Positions 7,478 to 15,485 of a stretch of 31,027 nucleotides of DNA are shown here, piece by piece. Position numbers and translations under genes: made by a program. Where the stretch lies: contig JAGAFM010000023.1 in the NCBI GenBank assembly GCA_017612655.1, forward strand, positions 1 to 31,027, read 5' to 3'. The notes beneath the pieces are model-generated. The model saw only the letters and a program-made list of their open reading frames with translations, was not told the DNA's origin and ran no database searches. Every line of letters begins with the position of its first letter. The first letter of the stretch is position 1. This DNA is from Clostridia bacterium (GTDB lineage: Bacteria > Bacillota > Clostridia > Oscillospirales > CAG-272).

Positions 7478-7497
7478 ATTCAGGGTGAATGCATTCA
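7478..7497. promoter_or_regulatory. Operator candidate: three ATTCA/TGAAT half-sites
   Basis: ATTCA (7478-7482), GGG, then the perfect 12-bp palindrome TGAATGCATTCA (7486-7497), ending 25 bases before the sigma factor ATG. The same pentamer thus occurs three times in alternating orientation within 20 bases, a plausible site for a dimeric regulator. No convincing sigma-70 promoter was found beside it. Confidence 0.4.
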
Positions 7498-7522
7498 AAT
7501 CTGTCGGAAAGGAGGACGGGGC

Positions 7523-8077
7523 ATGACGGACCGGGAAATCGTTGAACTGTTTCTTGCACGGGACGAGCGGGGTATCCGGGAAGCGAAGAGCCGATACGGG
7601 AAACCGCTGCGCGGGATCGCGCGCAACCTCGGGATGAGCGAACAGGATGCGGAAGAACTCGAGAATGACACCTATCTCGCGGCCTGGAAATCCATTCCGC
7701 CTCACACGCCGCATGCCTATCTGTTTTCCTTTCTGGCCAAGATCATGAGGGATCTCTCCATCAACCGTCTGAAGGAATCCGGCAGGCAAAAAAGGAGCGC
7801 TGTCTGGGTTGAGCTGACGGAGGAGATGGAGGAATGCCTCGCCGCCCCCGAGGAATCCCCCCTGGAGGCGAAACAGCTCGCCGAAGCCGCCAGTGCGTTT
7901 CTGAAAACCCTGACCGTGGAGCAGAGGAACGTCTTTCTGCGCCGCTACTGGTATTTCGATTCGCCGAATGCCATCGCCCGTCAGTTCGGAATGACGTCCG
8001 GAAAGGTGCGTTCCATGCTCTTCCGGATCCGTGGGAAACTGCGGGTATACCTACAAAAAGAGGGAATCATGTCATGA
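7523..8077 (+). CDS. ECF-type RNA polymerase sigma factor, 184 aa
   Basis: Two-domain sigma factor of the extracytoplasmic function group. The region 2 helices lie at about residues 20-85, including the AEELENDTYLAAWKSIPP stretch typical of region 2 and FLAKIMRDLSINRLK leading into the linker. A sigma-4 helix-turn-helix occupies about 125-178 (LTVEQRNVFLRRYWYFDSPNAIARQFGMTSGKVRSML). The length is normal for an ECF factor. It should direct polymerase to a small regulon. The ATG is preceded by AAAGGAGG, and the TGA overlaps the ATG of the next gene by 4 bases. That translational coupling suggests the downstream membrane protein is its regulator. The palindrome at 7478-7497 could mediate autoregulation. 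Confidence 0.92.
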   Translation: MTDREIVELFLARDERGIREAKSRYGKPLRGIARNLGMSEQDAEELENDTYLAAWKSIPPHTPHAYLFSFLAKIMRDLSINRLKESGRQKRSAVWVELTEEMEECLAAPEESPLEAKQLAEAASAFLKTLTVEQRNVFLRRYWYFDSPNAIARQFGMTSGKVRSMLFRIRGKLRVYLQKEGIMS

Positions 8078-9471
8078 AAGAAAATCAGTTACTGACCGCC
8101 CTTTCGGAGATCTCTCCGGACCTTCTGGAAGAGGCGAATCAACCCGTTCGGAAAAAGAGCGGAACCCTGTGGCTGCACATCGGGGCATCAGCGGCGGCCT
8201 TTCTCATTGCGGGCGCGGTCTGGCTGCGGCTTTCTCCCTTCCGGGAGGCCCCGGTTCTGCCTCCGTCGGAAGAAGGGTCTTCCGCCGCATCTTCCGATGC
8301 GGGTACGGAAGCCCCGGCAACCGAGCCTGATCCGGTCTTCTCGCAGGAGGAGGAGACGACCCGGGAGCCGGAAACGGAGAATCCGATCCGATGGACGGAA
8401 GAACCTTATGTGAAGACTGAGAAGCCGTCCGATGAGTGTCTCGTTCCTCTTGGATCCCATCTTGAACTCTCGGAGTCCCTTCTGGATCAGATCAATCAGG
8501 CCGGAGCAGCGGACCGGATTGCGTTTGCAGTCTGGTTTTTGGTGGATTCGTCACGGGTACCGGAAGAATACCCGCCTGAAATTCAGCAGGCCTCCCGAGC
8601 GTTGATGGAGGCGGAGAACCGGATCGGAACCCTGGACAACTATGGGCTGATTGAAGAATGGATATCGTCCGGGATGAGCTGGCCGGAAGCCTACGCCAGA
8701 ATCGAACAGACCGATGCGTACCGGGAGGCGCAACAGGAAGCGCTCCGGGCCAAAGAGGAGTACGCAAGGCGCTACCTCCGGTACTGGTACACCCTGTACG
8801 CGGAGCAGGACGCCTGCCTGCTTTCCTGCGGGCTGGAGAAACTGTATGACGTGAACGGTGAGACAGGGCTGGCCTATTTCGATTTGACCGGGTGCAAAGC
8901 CGTCTACTGCGGGACCAGAGAAAAGATCCTGTCCCTTGAAGATGCTTTTTTGGAGCAGTCCGGTCATTTGATCCTCCGAGGCGTGCCGGAGAACGCCGCA
9001 GAACTGACGTTTGCCGATTATTATCTGGTTTCCGACCGCACGCTTTTGGATGGTGAGAAGCTGACGGAGGAGCTGAAGGCCGCCTTCGAACGGGAGGAAA
9101 CCGTCCTGTGCCGGGTCTACTGGAAGAACCTCTGGGGTAATCTGGACACCATGGACAAACGGGAGCGGGAAGAGCTTGCCGCCCGTTCGATCGGCCTGTC
9201 CGGCATGGCGGAGCTGGAGGCTTCCGACGACCTGGAACTGCATCAGCGGTTTTTGGAGGCGCTCCGGAATCTGAATTCGCACAGCGCCGAACTGGAGGAA
9301 CTCGCGGGACGTCTCTTCCGGGACGGGGAACTGCAGGAAATCCGGGAATACAGCGGATGCTTCCTCGTAACCCTGAACCGGGACCGGGCTTCTCAAGTGG
9401 CGGATGCTCCCGAGGTTGGTTTCTTGCACGTCGGGGTTTCCGAAGCGGCTGCTCCGGTCGTCGCAGAATAG
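8074..9471 (+). CDS. Membrane-anchored partner of the ECF sigma factor, probable anti-sigma or sensor, 465 aa
   Basis: The start is the ATG in the ATGA overlap with the sigma gene. The frame opens further upstream, but that part lies over the sigma gene. Residues 1-30 are a short cytoplasmic segment (ENQLLTALSEISPDLLEEA), a pattern common in membrane proteins encoded after clostridial ECF sigma genes. One transmembrane helix lies at about 31-53. A Ser/Glu/Pro-rich linker (60-130) and a large extracytoplasmic domain follow. The latter has two segments that look loosely alike, each ending in a strand-helix-strand unit (GLAYFDLTGCKAV; GCFLVTLNRDRASQV). I find no named domain, and no zinc-binding ZAS motif in the cytoplasmic part, so anti-sigma function rests on position and topology only. 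A clear terminator follows. Confidence 0.78.
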   Translation: MKENQLLTALSEISPDLLEEANQPVRKKSGTLWLHIGASAAAFLIAGAVWLRLSPFREAPVLPPSEEGSSAASSDAGTEAPATEPDPVFSQEEETTREPETENPIRWTEEPYVKTEKPSDECLVPLGSHLELSESLLDQINQAGAADRIAFAVWFLVDSSRVPEEYPPEIQQASRALMEAENRIGTLDNYGLIEEWISSGMSWPEAYARIEQTDAYREAQQEALRAKEEYARRYLRYWYTLYAEQDACLLSCGLEKLYDVNGETGLAYFDLTGCKAVYCGTREKILSLEDAFLEQSGHLILRGVPENAAELTFADYYLVSDRTLLDGEKLTEELKAAFEREETVLCRVYWKNLWGNLDTMDKREREELAARSIGLSGMAELEASDDLELHQRFLEALRNLNSHSAELEELAGRLFRDGELQEIREYSGCFLVTLNRDRASQVADAPEVGFLHVGVSEAAAPVVAE

Positions 9472-9513
9472 GGGGATCGGAGTTCCGTTTTAGTCTGAGA
9501 AGAGAAGAGAATG

Positions 9514-9546
9514 AAAAGCCTGCCGGCTGTGCCGACAGGCTTTTTT
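9514..9546 (+). terminator. Bidirectional terminator between convergent genes
   Basis: AAAAGCCTG (9514-9522) pairs with CAGGCTTTT (9536-9544), with an inner CGGC/GCCG stem. The plus strand continues as six T residues and the minus strand ends in CTTTTC. It can stop both the sigma operon from the left and the metallophosphoesterase transcript from the right. Confidence 0.85.
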
Positions 9547-9601
9547 GCATCGGTGAGAATCTCCGGTCCGGAACGGTTCCTAAAAGAACAGACCTCGCTG
9601 T

Positions 9602-10576
9602 TTACACCTTTCCAAATGTGCGGATCATGGATGTGGTGACTTCTTCCGGCGCGTCTTCCCGGTAGACAAAGAGCCTTCCGCCGCGTCTTTCGTCAACCCC
9701 GTAGCAACGGTATCCGACACAGGCATCCCACAGGAGCCGGATCCCGCAGTAGTCTGCGTCGAAATCGTTCCGGTGGGTGTGCCCGCAGCATACGGCTCGA
9801 ACGTCGCCCCGCTGAAGGAGCAGGAAGAAAAGACCGCTGTTGAAGGGCCCGCTGCCGAGCGATTCGTCGAAATGGCCTTCCCGGACGCAGGAGGGATTTG
9901 CCTGGGCCGTTTTGTATTCGAACGGGGCCACATGCATGCAGAGAAGTCCGGGGACCTTCTTTCCCGCTTCGCGTTCCAGAGCGAGAGAGGTGCTGTAATA
10001 CCAGAGGAGCTGATCAAAGAAGAGGGTGCCCCATTCTCCGTATCCGACCGGCCGGTTCGGAAGACCGGCAGCATCCCGCATCCGCATGCCCGGGACCAGG
10101 CAGTCCAGGTCGTCTACGGTATGGTTGGTATCCAGTCCCCAGACCGCCAGGGCGATCTCGCCCCTTCGGTTGAGGACGGGAAGGAGAAAATTGCTTTTTC
10201 CGTGAATTCCGTCCGTATGACCGGATACGCACATGGGATAACGCTCATAGAGCGCCTGGTGGCGGTCGGGAGAAATCGGGACGTCATGGTCATGATTTCC
10301 GAAGACGTGAGCCCAGGGAATGCCGCGCCGCTCCATCGGGGCGGTAAAAATGTCAAGGAAGCGAATCAGATCTTCTTCAGAAGAGATCTCTGGCCCGAAG
10401 CAGTTGTCTCCCCCCAAAATCACCAGATCGGGATCTCCTTCCTCCAGAAGGACTTCCACGGAGCGTAGGGAACGGGGATCGTAGGAAGCGGATTCCTGCA
10501 GATCCGACATCATCAGAACACGGAAGGTGCCGTCGGGGCGAAAGACCAGAGGATGTCTGGGAAGAGGGATCGACAT
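9602..10576 (-). CDS. Calcineurin-like metallophosphoesterase, 324 aa
   Basis: Binuclear-metal phosphohydrolase fold. Motifs in order: SDLQE (Asp25; the usual D-x-H is D-L-Q here), GGDN (55-58), GNHDHD (93-98), a histidine block in CMHVAPFEY, and the final GHTHRNDF. The D-x-Q variant of the first motif occurs in purple-acid-phosphatase-like and Icc-like cytosolic groups, so activity is still plausible. There is no signal peptide, and the substrate is unknown. ATG at 10576 has GGAGG at good spacing; a GTG at 10594 sits upstream of that site and is rejected. It is last in a leftward operon after the acyltransferase and the GltS-type symporter, 73 bases downstream of the symporter stop, and ends at the shared terminator. 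Confidence 0.9.
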   Translation of the reverse strand: MSIPLPRHPLVFRPDGTFRVLMMSDLQESASYDPRSLRSVEVLLEEGDPDLVILGGDNCFGPEISSEEDLIRFLDIFTAPMERRGIPWAHVFGNHDHDVPISPDRHQALYERYPMCVSGHTDGIHGKSNFLLPVLNRRGEIALAVWGLDTNHTVDDLDCLVPGMRMRDAAGLPNRPVGYGEWGTLFFDQLLWYYSTSLALEREAGKKVPGLLCMHVAPFEYKTAQANPSCVREGHFDESLGSGPFNSGLFFLLLQRGDVRAVCCGHTHRNDFDADYCGIRLLWDACVGYRCYGVDERRGGRLFVYREDAPEEVTTSMIRTFGKV

Positions 10577-10649
10577 TGGAAACCTCCGATTCACAGCAGA
10601 TGAGTGATAGTCAAGAACGGAAAGGAACGGCCAAAGAGCAGGGAGAGGT

Positions 10650-12038
10650 TCATGAATCCGCCCGGTCCTCTTTTTTTCGCTTTTTGAACAGGAAGGATCG
10701 GAAGAGCAGCAGATTCATCACACAAAAGAGAACCAGGAAGATGACCAGAGAGAGAACGGGCTGCTTCGGCGCAAAGGTAGCCAGAAGCATCATCGGAAAC
10801 CCGAGGGCGATCGCCGGAAAATTCTGATAGACGAGGTTGTCCGACGCAGGCGTGACGAAGTCCCCGTCGATTTCCCTGAGCAGAATGATCCCGGTGCTCG
10901 CCGTGCCGGTCAGCATGCCGTACATGGCGAGGAACTGTTCTTCCGCGTACTCGGGAAACAGCAGTTTCGCGACAATCCGGTTGTAAACGAACGTAACCAG
11001 AAGCCCTACGACTCCCATGAGGATCATGACGCCCCAGTAGCGGTCAATGGTGTGGAAGCGGATCGCGGCGATTCCCGCGACGATCATCAGGTCGAAGAAG
11101 AAATTGCTGGCGCGGGTCATCAGGAAGGCGTCGGTTGCCTCCGTGTTCCTGCGCCGCTTTCTGCCGATCGCCCTGAGCAGCAGCTTGATCAGCGTCGCGG
11201 TCAGAACACCGAGCAGGAAGTTGAATCCGAAAATGACGGATTTCATTCCCGGCAGAAGCGTTCCCAGTCCCCACATCAGAAGGTACGCGAGCAGATATGC
11301 GACGAAGATCAGGGCGATCTGAACGGTCAGCCTGTCTATGCTCTCCCGGAGGGGGGCTGGAGTCGTGGGAGCCGTTTCGTCCGCAGGGGCGGGCTGTTCC
11401 GTACGGATCTTTCCGCTGTGTTTCAGAACGTTCAGGTGAATGACCCCGCCGATGCTGGCGGAGATAAAGCCGAATGCGGCAATGACCAGACCGAAACTCT
11501 TTCCGCCGGAGAATCCGAACTCGGCTTCATAGATATTCCCGTAATTCATTGCCTGGCCGGTCCCCTGACCGTACCCGAACGGGAGAAGAGCCCCGGCAGC
11601 GGGGAAGAATCCGGAAATCAGAAATGCCGCGATGATCGAAATGGCCATCCCGACGATTCCCTGCAGCAGATAGGTGGAAACGGTCGTGACTCCGGTATTG
11701 AAGATCTCGGTGGTCCGTTTCCGCGTCAGTTTCCCTTTGGAGGGTTTGAATGCGGAGGCAATGAAACCGAGCGCGAGACAGTGGTACGTAATCATTTCCA
11801 GTTCGGCGGTTCCGTTCCCGCCGAAGAAAGCGGTGTCAAACAGGACATCCCCGGTCACGGCCTTGTAGACGGAGGCGACGATGACGATCAGGACACCCCC
11901 GAGCACGGAAGTGGGAATCAGGGAGTTCCGGAGGAAGGGAATCCTCCTCCGCAGAAAACTCGCGAACAGCAGGCTGCAGAGCAGAACCGCAGCCAGAGAT
12001 ACCGTGCCCCAGACGCTATAATCCCAGAAATTCTCCAT
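10650..12038 (-). CDS. Sodium/glutamate symporter family (GltS-like) protein, 462 aa
   Basis: Polytopic membrane protein with two inverted halves, each carrying a glycine-rich re-entrant motif: PFGYGQGTGQAMNYG (about 154-167) and GMLTGTASTGIILLREID in the second half. These are the hallmarks of the ESS/GltS family of Na+-coupled glutamate carriers. At 462 residues it is longer than E. coli GltS (about 400), mainly because of a hydrophilic Pro/Thr-rich linker between the halves and a charged C-terminal tail. Substrate specificity is inferred from family only. The ATG lies within the end of the acyltransferase gene (23-base overlap), with an AGGGGG-type site before it, so translation is likely coupled. 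Confidence 0.9.
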   Translation of the reverse strand: MENFWDYSVWGTVSLAAVLLCSLLFASFLRRRIPFLRNSLIPTSVLGGVLIVIVASVYKAVTGDVLFDTAFFGGNGTAELEMITYHCLALGFIASAFKPSKGKLTRKRTTEIFNTGVTTVSTYLLQGIVGMAISIIAAFLISGFFPAAGALLPFGYGQGTGQAMNYGNIYEAEFGFSGGKSFGLVIAAFGFISASIGGVIHLNVLKHSGKIRTEQPAPADETAPTTPAPLRESIDRLTVQIALIFVAYLLAYLLMWGLGTLLPGMKSVIFGFNFLLGVLTATLIKLLLRAIGRKRRRNTEATDAFLMTRASNFFFDLMIVAGIAAIRFHTIDRYWGVMILMGVVGLLVTFVYNRIVAKLLFPEYAEEQFLAMYGMLTGTASTGIILLREIDGDFVTPASDNLVYQNFPAIALGFPMMLLATFAPKQPVLSLVIFLVLFCVMNLLLFRSFLFKKRKKEDRADS

Positions 12039-13236
12039 TGCCGTCCCCCTTGTTTTCCGAAACCCAACGGTAGAAGAAATTGACGTATTTTACGGCGTTG
12101 AACCGTTTGTCTCCGCGGAACTGATAGACCGTTTCCCCGTGGTACAGATTCAGTTTGTTTCTCCCCAGCACGGCAGCCGCGGTGAGTTCCCCGAAGGGAA
12201 GGATGATTTCTCCCGGTTCTCCTTCGTCTACGGAAATCCGGTCTCCGTAAAGAGCGAGCGCCGCCTGTTTTCGCAGCGGAACCTTTTTGGAGAACAGAAT
12301 GACCCGGGAACAGTCTGCCCGGTCGCGATAAGCCGGTTCGGACCGGTACGCGGACAGGTCGAGGGTCCGGACGAAGGCCTCCTGGGCGTCGTACCAGTCC
12401 CCGATAAAGCGGAAGGGAAAATCCCGGTCCAGCCCGCTAAGACGTTTATCCTCTCCGTATTCGATCCGGGTACCGCACGTCTGGCAGGTCGCCCTGTTTC
12501 CCGCACTTTCGAATACGGACAGGCCGCAGAAGGGGCAGTAATACATGCAGCGCTCCAGATACTCCGCGCGCCTGTTTGAACGGAACAGAGCGTCGGGGAC
12601 GTTTTCGTCTACCGTGATCCCCCGCAGAATTTCGGAGTACAGGCGATCGTTGTCCCATCCTGCGTATTCTTCCGGCTCGATGACGCGGACCACGCCGCTC
12701 CGCATGCGTCCTTTCCTGACGCAGTCGCTCCAACGGGGCTCCTTGCCGTATCCGCCCTCAATTCGGTAGAGAGCGATCGGGAGGCCGGTTTTCCGCGCGA
12801 GCGGAGCGATCGAGGGACTGACGGTTTCGGTTCTTCCGCTGTAGGTCCGATTGCCCTCCGGGGCGATGGCGATGGTTCCGCCCTCTCTGGCAACCCGCAG
12901 GATGGTCATCACGGCGGAAATGTCGGTGGTTTGCTTTACGATCGGGATCGGTGCGACGAGAAACCGGATCAGGGAAGAAATCCATCCATTGGAAAAGAGG
13001 TCCTCCGTTGCCACATAGTAGACCGGTCCCCGAAAGGAGGCGCCTACGAAAAACTGATCGAAAGGGGTCTGATGATTGTAGAGGATCAGATAGGGACGGT
13101 TCCCCTGTTCCCGGAACCGGGCGGGACGGGTCCCGTACTTCAGTCTCTGGTAGGGAACCAGAACGATGCCGGCGAGCGCCCGTGAGATTCTGTGCCGCCA
13201 CCGGATCCATTTTTTCTTCTTCTGCTTCTGCGCCAT
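12016..13236 (-). CDS. PlsC-like acyltransferase with zinc ribbon and C-terminal extension, 406 aa
   Basis: The N-terminal half is a lysophospholipid acyltransferase domain. It has the H-x4-D catalytic motif in NHQTPFD (His55, Asp60) and the acceptor-binding motif PEGNRTYSG (Glu127). Members acylate lysophosphatidic acid or related acceptors at the inner membrane face. Unlike plain PlsC (about 240 residues), this protein continues into a zinc ribbon (Cys234/237 and 251/254, CPFCG and CQTCG). A C-terminal beta-rich region follows with a PH-like run (LYHGETVYQFRGDKRFNAVKY). The added modules could sense metal or bind lipid or protein; this is inference. The N terminus is Lys-rich, favouring membrane association. 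It is the first gene of a leftward operon behind a consensus promoter, and AAAGGG precedes the ATG. Confidence 0.87.
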   Translation of the reverse strand: MAQKQKKKKWIRWRHRISRALAGIVLVPYQRLKYGTRPARFREQGNRPYLILYNHQTPFDQFFVGASFRGPVYYVATEDLFSNGWISSLIRFLVAPIPIVKQTTDISAVMTILRVAREGGTIAIAPEGNRTYSGRTETVSPSIAPLARKTGLPIALYRIEGGYGKEPRWSDCVRKGRMRSGVVRVIEPEEYAGWDNDRLYSEILRGITVDENVPDALFRSNRRAEYLERCMYYCPFCGLSVFESAGNRATCQTCGTRIEYGEDKRLSGLDRDFPFRFIGDWYDAQEAFVRTLDLSAYRSEPAYRDRADCSRVILFSKKVPLRKQAALALYGDRISVDEGEPGEIILPFGELTAAAVLGRNKLNLYHGETVYQFRGDKRFNAVKYVNFFYRWVSENKGDGNGEFLGL

Positions 13237-13290
13237 GAGAGACCCTTTCTCTGCGGTTATCGATTTTTATAGAATGATTCTGATACGGGA

Positions 13291-13319
13291 ATTGTAGGGG
13301 ATTCCGCCGGAATTGTCAA
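13291..13319 (-). promoter_or_regulatory. Consensus promoter of the acyltransferase-symporter-phosphoesterase operon
   Basis: On the minus strand: TTGACA (13314-13319), exactly 17 bases, TACAAT (13291-13296). Transcription would begin near 13284, about 48 bases before the ATG at 13236. Unlike most other promoters here, it lacks a TG-N extension, but its -35 is perfect. Confidence 0.88.
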
Positions 13320-13394
13320 GTGAAGTTTTCGTGAAAAAAAGATTCCCGGAGGAAAGCGGACATGTCTGTTTTCTCCGAGGGAAAGAACGATCGA

Positions 13395-13426
13395 AACCCC
13401 CTCCGGAAAAAGGCCCGGAGGGGGTT
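13395..13426 (-). terminator. Terminator of the leftward sugar operon
   Basis: A perfect 12-bp stem (13395-13406 with 13415-13426) around an 8-base loop, 10 bases after the kinase stop on the minus strand. The T tract after it on the minus strand is short (TTTCG), so release may rely on the very stable stem. Confidence 0.7.
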
Positions 13427-13436
13427 CGGAAAACGG

Positions 13437-14372
13437 TCAGATTTGAATTCCGTAAGCGTTCCGGAGGAGGTCCCGGATTTCCTCGGCATGAGGCATGGAC
13501 AGGGAAGATCCCGGACGGGTTACGGACAGATTTGAAACGCAGGAAGCGAATTTCATGGCGGAAGAGTCGTCAAGCCCGAAGGAGATGGCGGCCGCGAGTC
13601 CGCCGCTGAAGGCATCTCCTGCACCGGTGGAATCGACGGCCTTCATGGGAAGGCAGGGAAGGTGCAGTTCCCGGCTCCCGTCCCAAAAGTAGGACCCGTT
13701 CTTCCCGAGTGTGATGACGGCCTTTTTGACTCCCATTCCGAGCAGAATCTCCGCCGCCTTCCTGGCGTCGGACGTCGACTCGATATGAACGCCGGTAATC
13801 GCCTCCGCCTCGGTTTCGTTCGGCGTCAGGTAGTCGATCCCGTCGTAGAAAGAACGGGGGACGTCCACATAAGGGGCGGGATTGAGGACGATCGGCTTGC
13901 AGTATTTCTTCCCCAGTTTCAGGGCGGTTTCGATGGAGGACAGGCTGGTTTCAAACTGACAGAGGACTACATCGGAATCGGCGAAGTCTCCTTCCGCCGC
14001 CAGAACGTCCGCTTCCATCAGTTCGTCGCTGGCGCCGGGGAGGATGATGATCCGGTTCTGGGCGCTCTCTTCCTCGACTTCAATGAGGGCTACACCGGTT
14101 TCTTTCTCTTTGGAGGTTCGGATATACTCTGTGCTCATTCCCTCCCGGTTGTAGTGATCCCGTAGAGCCTTCCCGAGGGGGTCGTCTCCCCAGCATCCGA
14201 TCAGTTTCACGCTCGCTCCCGCTCTTGCGGCAGCCGTCATCTGATTGCTTCCTTTTCCGCCCGGACCCAGTTGAAAACGGGTTCCCATCACCGTCTGTCC
14301 GGCAATCGGAAGACGCGGAGCGTATCCGGTCAGATCAACGATCAGGCTTCCCGGTCCGATAATCTTTCCCAT
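13437..14372 (-). CDS. Ribokinase-family (PfkB) sugar kinase, 311 aa
   Basis: PfkB-family carbohydrate kinase. The N-terminal glycine-rich signature is LGPGGKGSNQMTAAARAG. The C-terminal signature is DSTGAGDAFSGGL, in which Asp of GAGD is the catalytic base and the preceding glycines form the anion hole. NPAPY and TPNETEAE, typical of ribokinases, are also present. It phosphorylates a pentose-like sugar with ATP. Because it follows a DeoC aldolase gene, 2-deoxyribose or a related deoxysugar is as likely a substrate as ribose; PfkB deoxyribokinases look the same. ATG at 14372 is preferred over the GTG at 14381 because GAGGTG lies 6 bases before it. It is the last gene of a five-gene leftward operon. 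Confidence 0.92.
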   Translation of the reverse strand: MGKIIGPGSLIVDLTGYAPRLPIAGQTVMGTRFQLGPGGKGSNQMTAAARAGASVKLIGCWGDDPLGKALRDHYNREGMSTEYIRTSKEKETGVALIEVEEESAQNRIIILPGASDELMEADVLAAEGDFADSDVVLCQFETSLSSIETALKLGKKYCKPIVLNPAPYVDVPRSFYDGIDYLTPNETEAEAITGVHIESTSDARKAAEILLGMGVKKAVITLGKNGSYFWDGSRELHLPCLPMKAVDSTGAGDAFSGGLAAAISFGLDDSSAMKFASCVSNLSVTRPGSSLSMPHAEEIRDLLRNAYGIQI

Positions 14373-14382
14373 TCGCTTCACC

Positions 14383-15048
14383 TCAGATCGTCAGATTGCT
14401 TCCTGCGCCGTCCAGAATGGCTGCGCCGGAAGAGGTGCCGAGTCGTTCCGCTCCGGCCTCAATCAGTGCTTTTGCAGCTTCAAAGGTTTTGATTCCGGAA
14501 GATGCTTTGACTTTGACCCCGTTTGTGCAGTTCCGCTTCATGAGAGCGACGTCCTCGGGTGTTGCGACTCCCGCGGACACGCCGGAACAGGTTTTGACAA
14601 AGCCGGCTCCGGCTTCGCAGGCCAGACGCGTGGCAAGCACTTTCTCCTCGTCGGAAAGGAGACCGGTCTCGATGATGACCTTGACCAGCCGTCCGCCCGC
14701 CGCCTCTACGACAGCGGCGATCTCCCGCTTTACGTACTCCGTGTCCCCGTCTTTCAGACGGCCTACGTTGAGAACCATATCAAACTCGTCGCATCCGAGG
14801 TCGAAGGCGGCCTTGGTTTCCGCCACCTTGGTCTCGGTCAGATTCCTTCCTAGAGGGAATCCGATGACGGTGCAGACCCGGATGTCCGTCTCAGCGAGGA
14901 GAGACTTGGCAAGCGCGATGTCGCAGGGGTTCACGCAGACGGATGCGAAGCTGTAGGAAGCGGCGTCCGCACAAAGTTTTTCAATGTCTTTTTTCTGCGC
15001 AAACGGTTTCAGGTTGGTGTGATCGATATACTTGCTCAGCGGTTTCAT
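14383..15048 (-). CDS. deoC: Deoxyribose-phosphate aldolase, 221 aa
   Basis: TIM-barrel class I aldolase that reversibly cleaves 2-deoxyribose 5-phosphate to acetaldehyde and glyceraldehyde 3-phosphate in the cytoplasm. The Schiff-base Lys is Lys152 in GFVKTCSG. The second conserved Lys is Lys181 in VKVKASSGIKT, and the DEFDMVLN block supplies the catalytic Asp. VIGFPLG and GLLSDEEK are also family-typical, and the length matches short DeoC proteins. The loop after Lys152 reads CSGVSAGVAT where the common form is STGFSTGGAT, so specificity may differ slightly. Its ATG overlaps the cupin stop by 4 bases, and its stop lies 10 bases before the kinase start, a tightly packed operon. It is not next to nucleoside phosphorylase genes, which argues against simple nucleoside salvage. 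Confidence 0.95.
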   Translation of the reverse strand: MKPLSKYIDHTNLKPFAQKKDIEKLCADAASYSFASVCVNPCDIALAKSLLAETDIRVCTVIGFPLGRNLTETKVAETKAAFDLGCDEFDMVLNVGRLKDGDTEYVKREIAAVVEAAGGRLVKVIIETGLLSDEEKVLATRLACEAGAGFVKTCSGVSAGVATPEDVALMKRNCTNGVKVKASSGIKTFEAAKALIEAGAERLGTSSGAAILDGAGSNLTI

Positions 15049-15470
15049 CGGGATTCTCCTTCCACGGTCCGGAAAGAAGTGCCCCAGGCGTCCACCCGGA
15101 CCTGATATAAATCGTTGAATCTAGCCTCCCGCCACATGGTCAGGATAGTCAGTTCCTCGTCGGATTCGCGGTTGTCGAGAGCGTGAAAGACGCCTGCCGG
15201 GATGAAGATGATCTGGTTCGCATGAACGGGGATGCACTCGTCCCCCAGCTGTAGCTTCCCGTGTCCGGAGAGGATGTAATAGATTTCGTCTTCTTTATGT
15301 GCGTCCCCTCCGAGTTTGCATCCCGGCTTGACGGTTCCGTGATTGACCTGGATGGTGTTTTCCCGTCCGGTCAGAACGTTGTCCAGAATCATTCTGGAGT
15401 CGTAGGAGTCTCCGCAGTGAAAGGGGAGAACCTCGGCGACGTCGACAACAGTCGGTTTCAGCGGTTCCAT
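15045..15470 (-). CDS. Cupin-domain protein, 141 aa
   Basis: Single-domain cupin. The first motif is GGDAHKEDEIYYILSGHG, with His58 and Glu62 as metal ligands and the usual second His replaced (H-K-E). The second is PAGVFHAL with His96. Such small cupins in sugar operons are often isomerases or epimerases of sugars or sugar acids, or mutarotase-like proteins. Here no single function can be chosen; its place between a zinc dehydrogenase and DeoC suggests it acts on a pathway sugar. ATG at 15470 is chosen over GTG at 15479 because AGGAGG lies 10 bases upstream of the ATG but touches the GTG. It overlaps deoC by 4 bases and begins 15 bases after the dehydrogenase stop. Confidence 0.87.
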   Translation of the reverse strand: MEPLKPTVVDVAEVLPFHCGDSYDSRMILDNVLTGRENTIQVNHGTVKPGCKLGGDAHKEDEIYYILSGHGKLQLGDECIPVHANQIIFIPAGVFHALDNRESDEELTILTMWREARFNDLYQVRVDAWGTSFRTVEGESR

Positions 15471-15485
15471 TTTTCCCACTCCTCC

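Noticed and set aside
8492..9550. Long leftward open frames opposite the sigma partner gene
   Set aside because: Arg/Pro/Ser-rich translations typical of antisense shadows in GC-rich codons; the plus-strand frame is coupled to the sigma gene.
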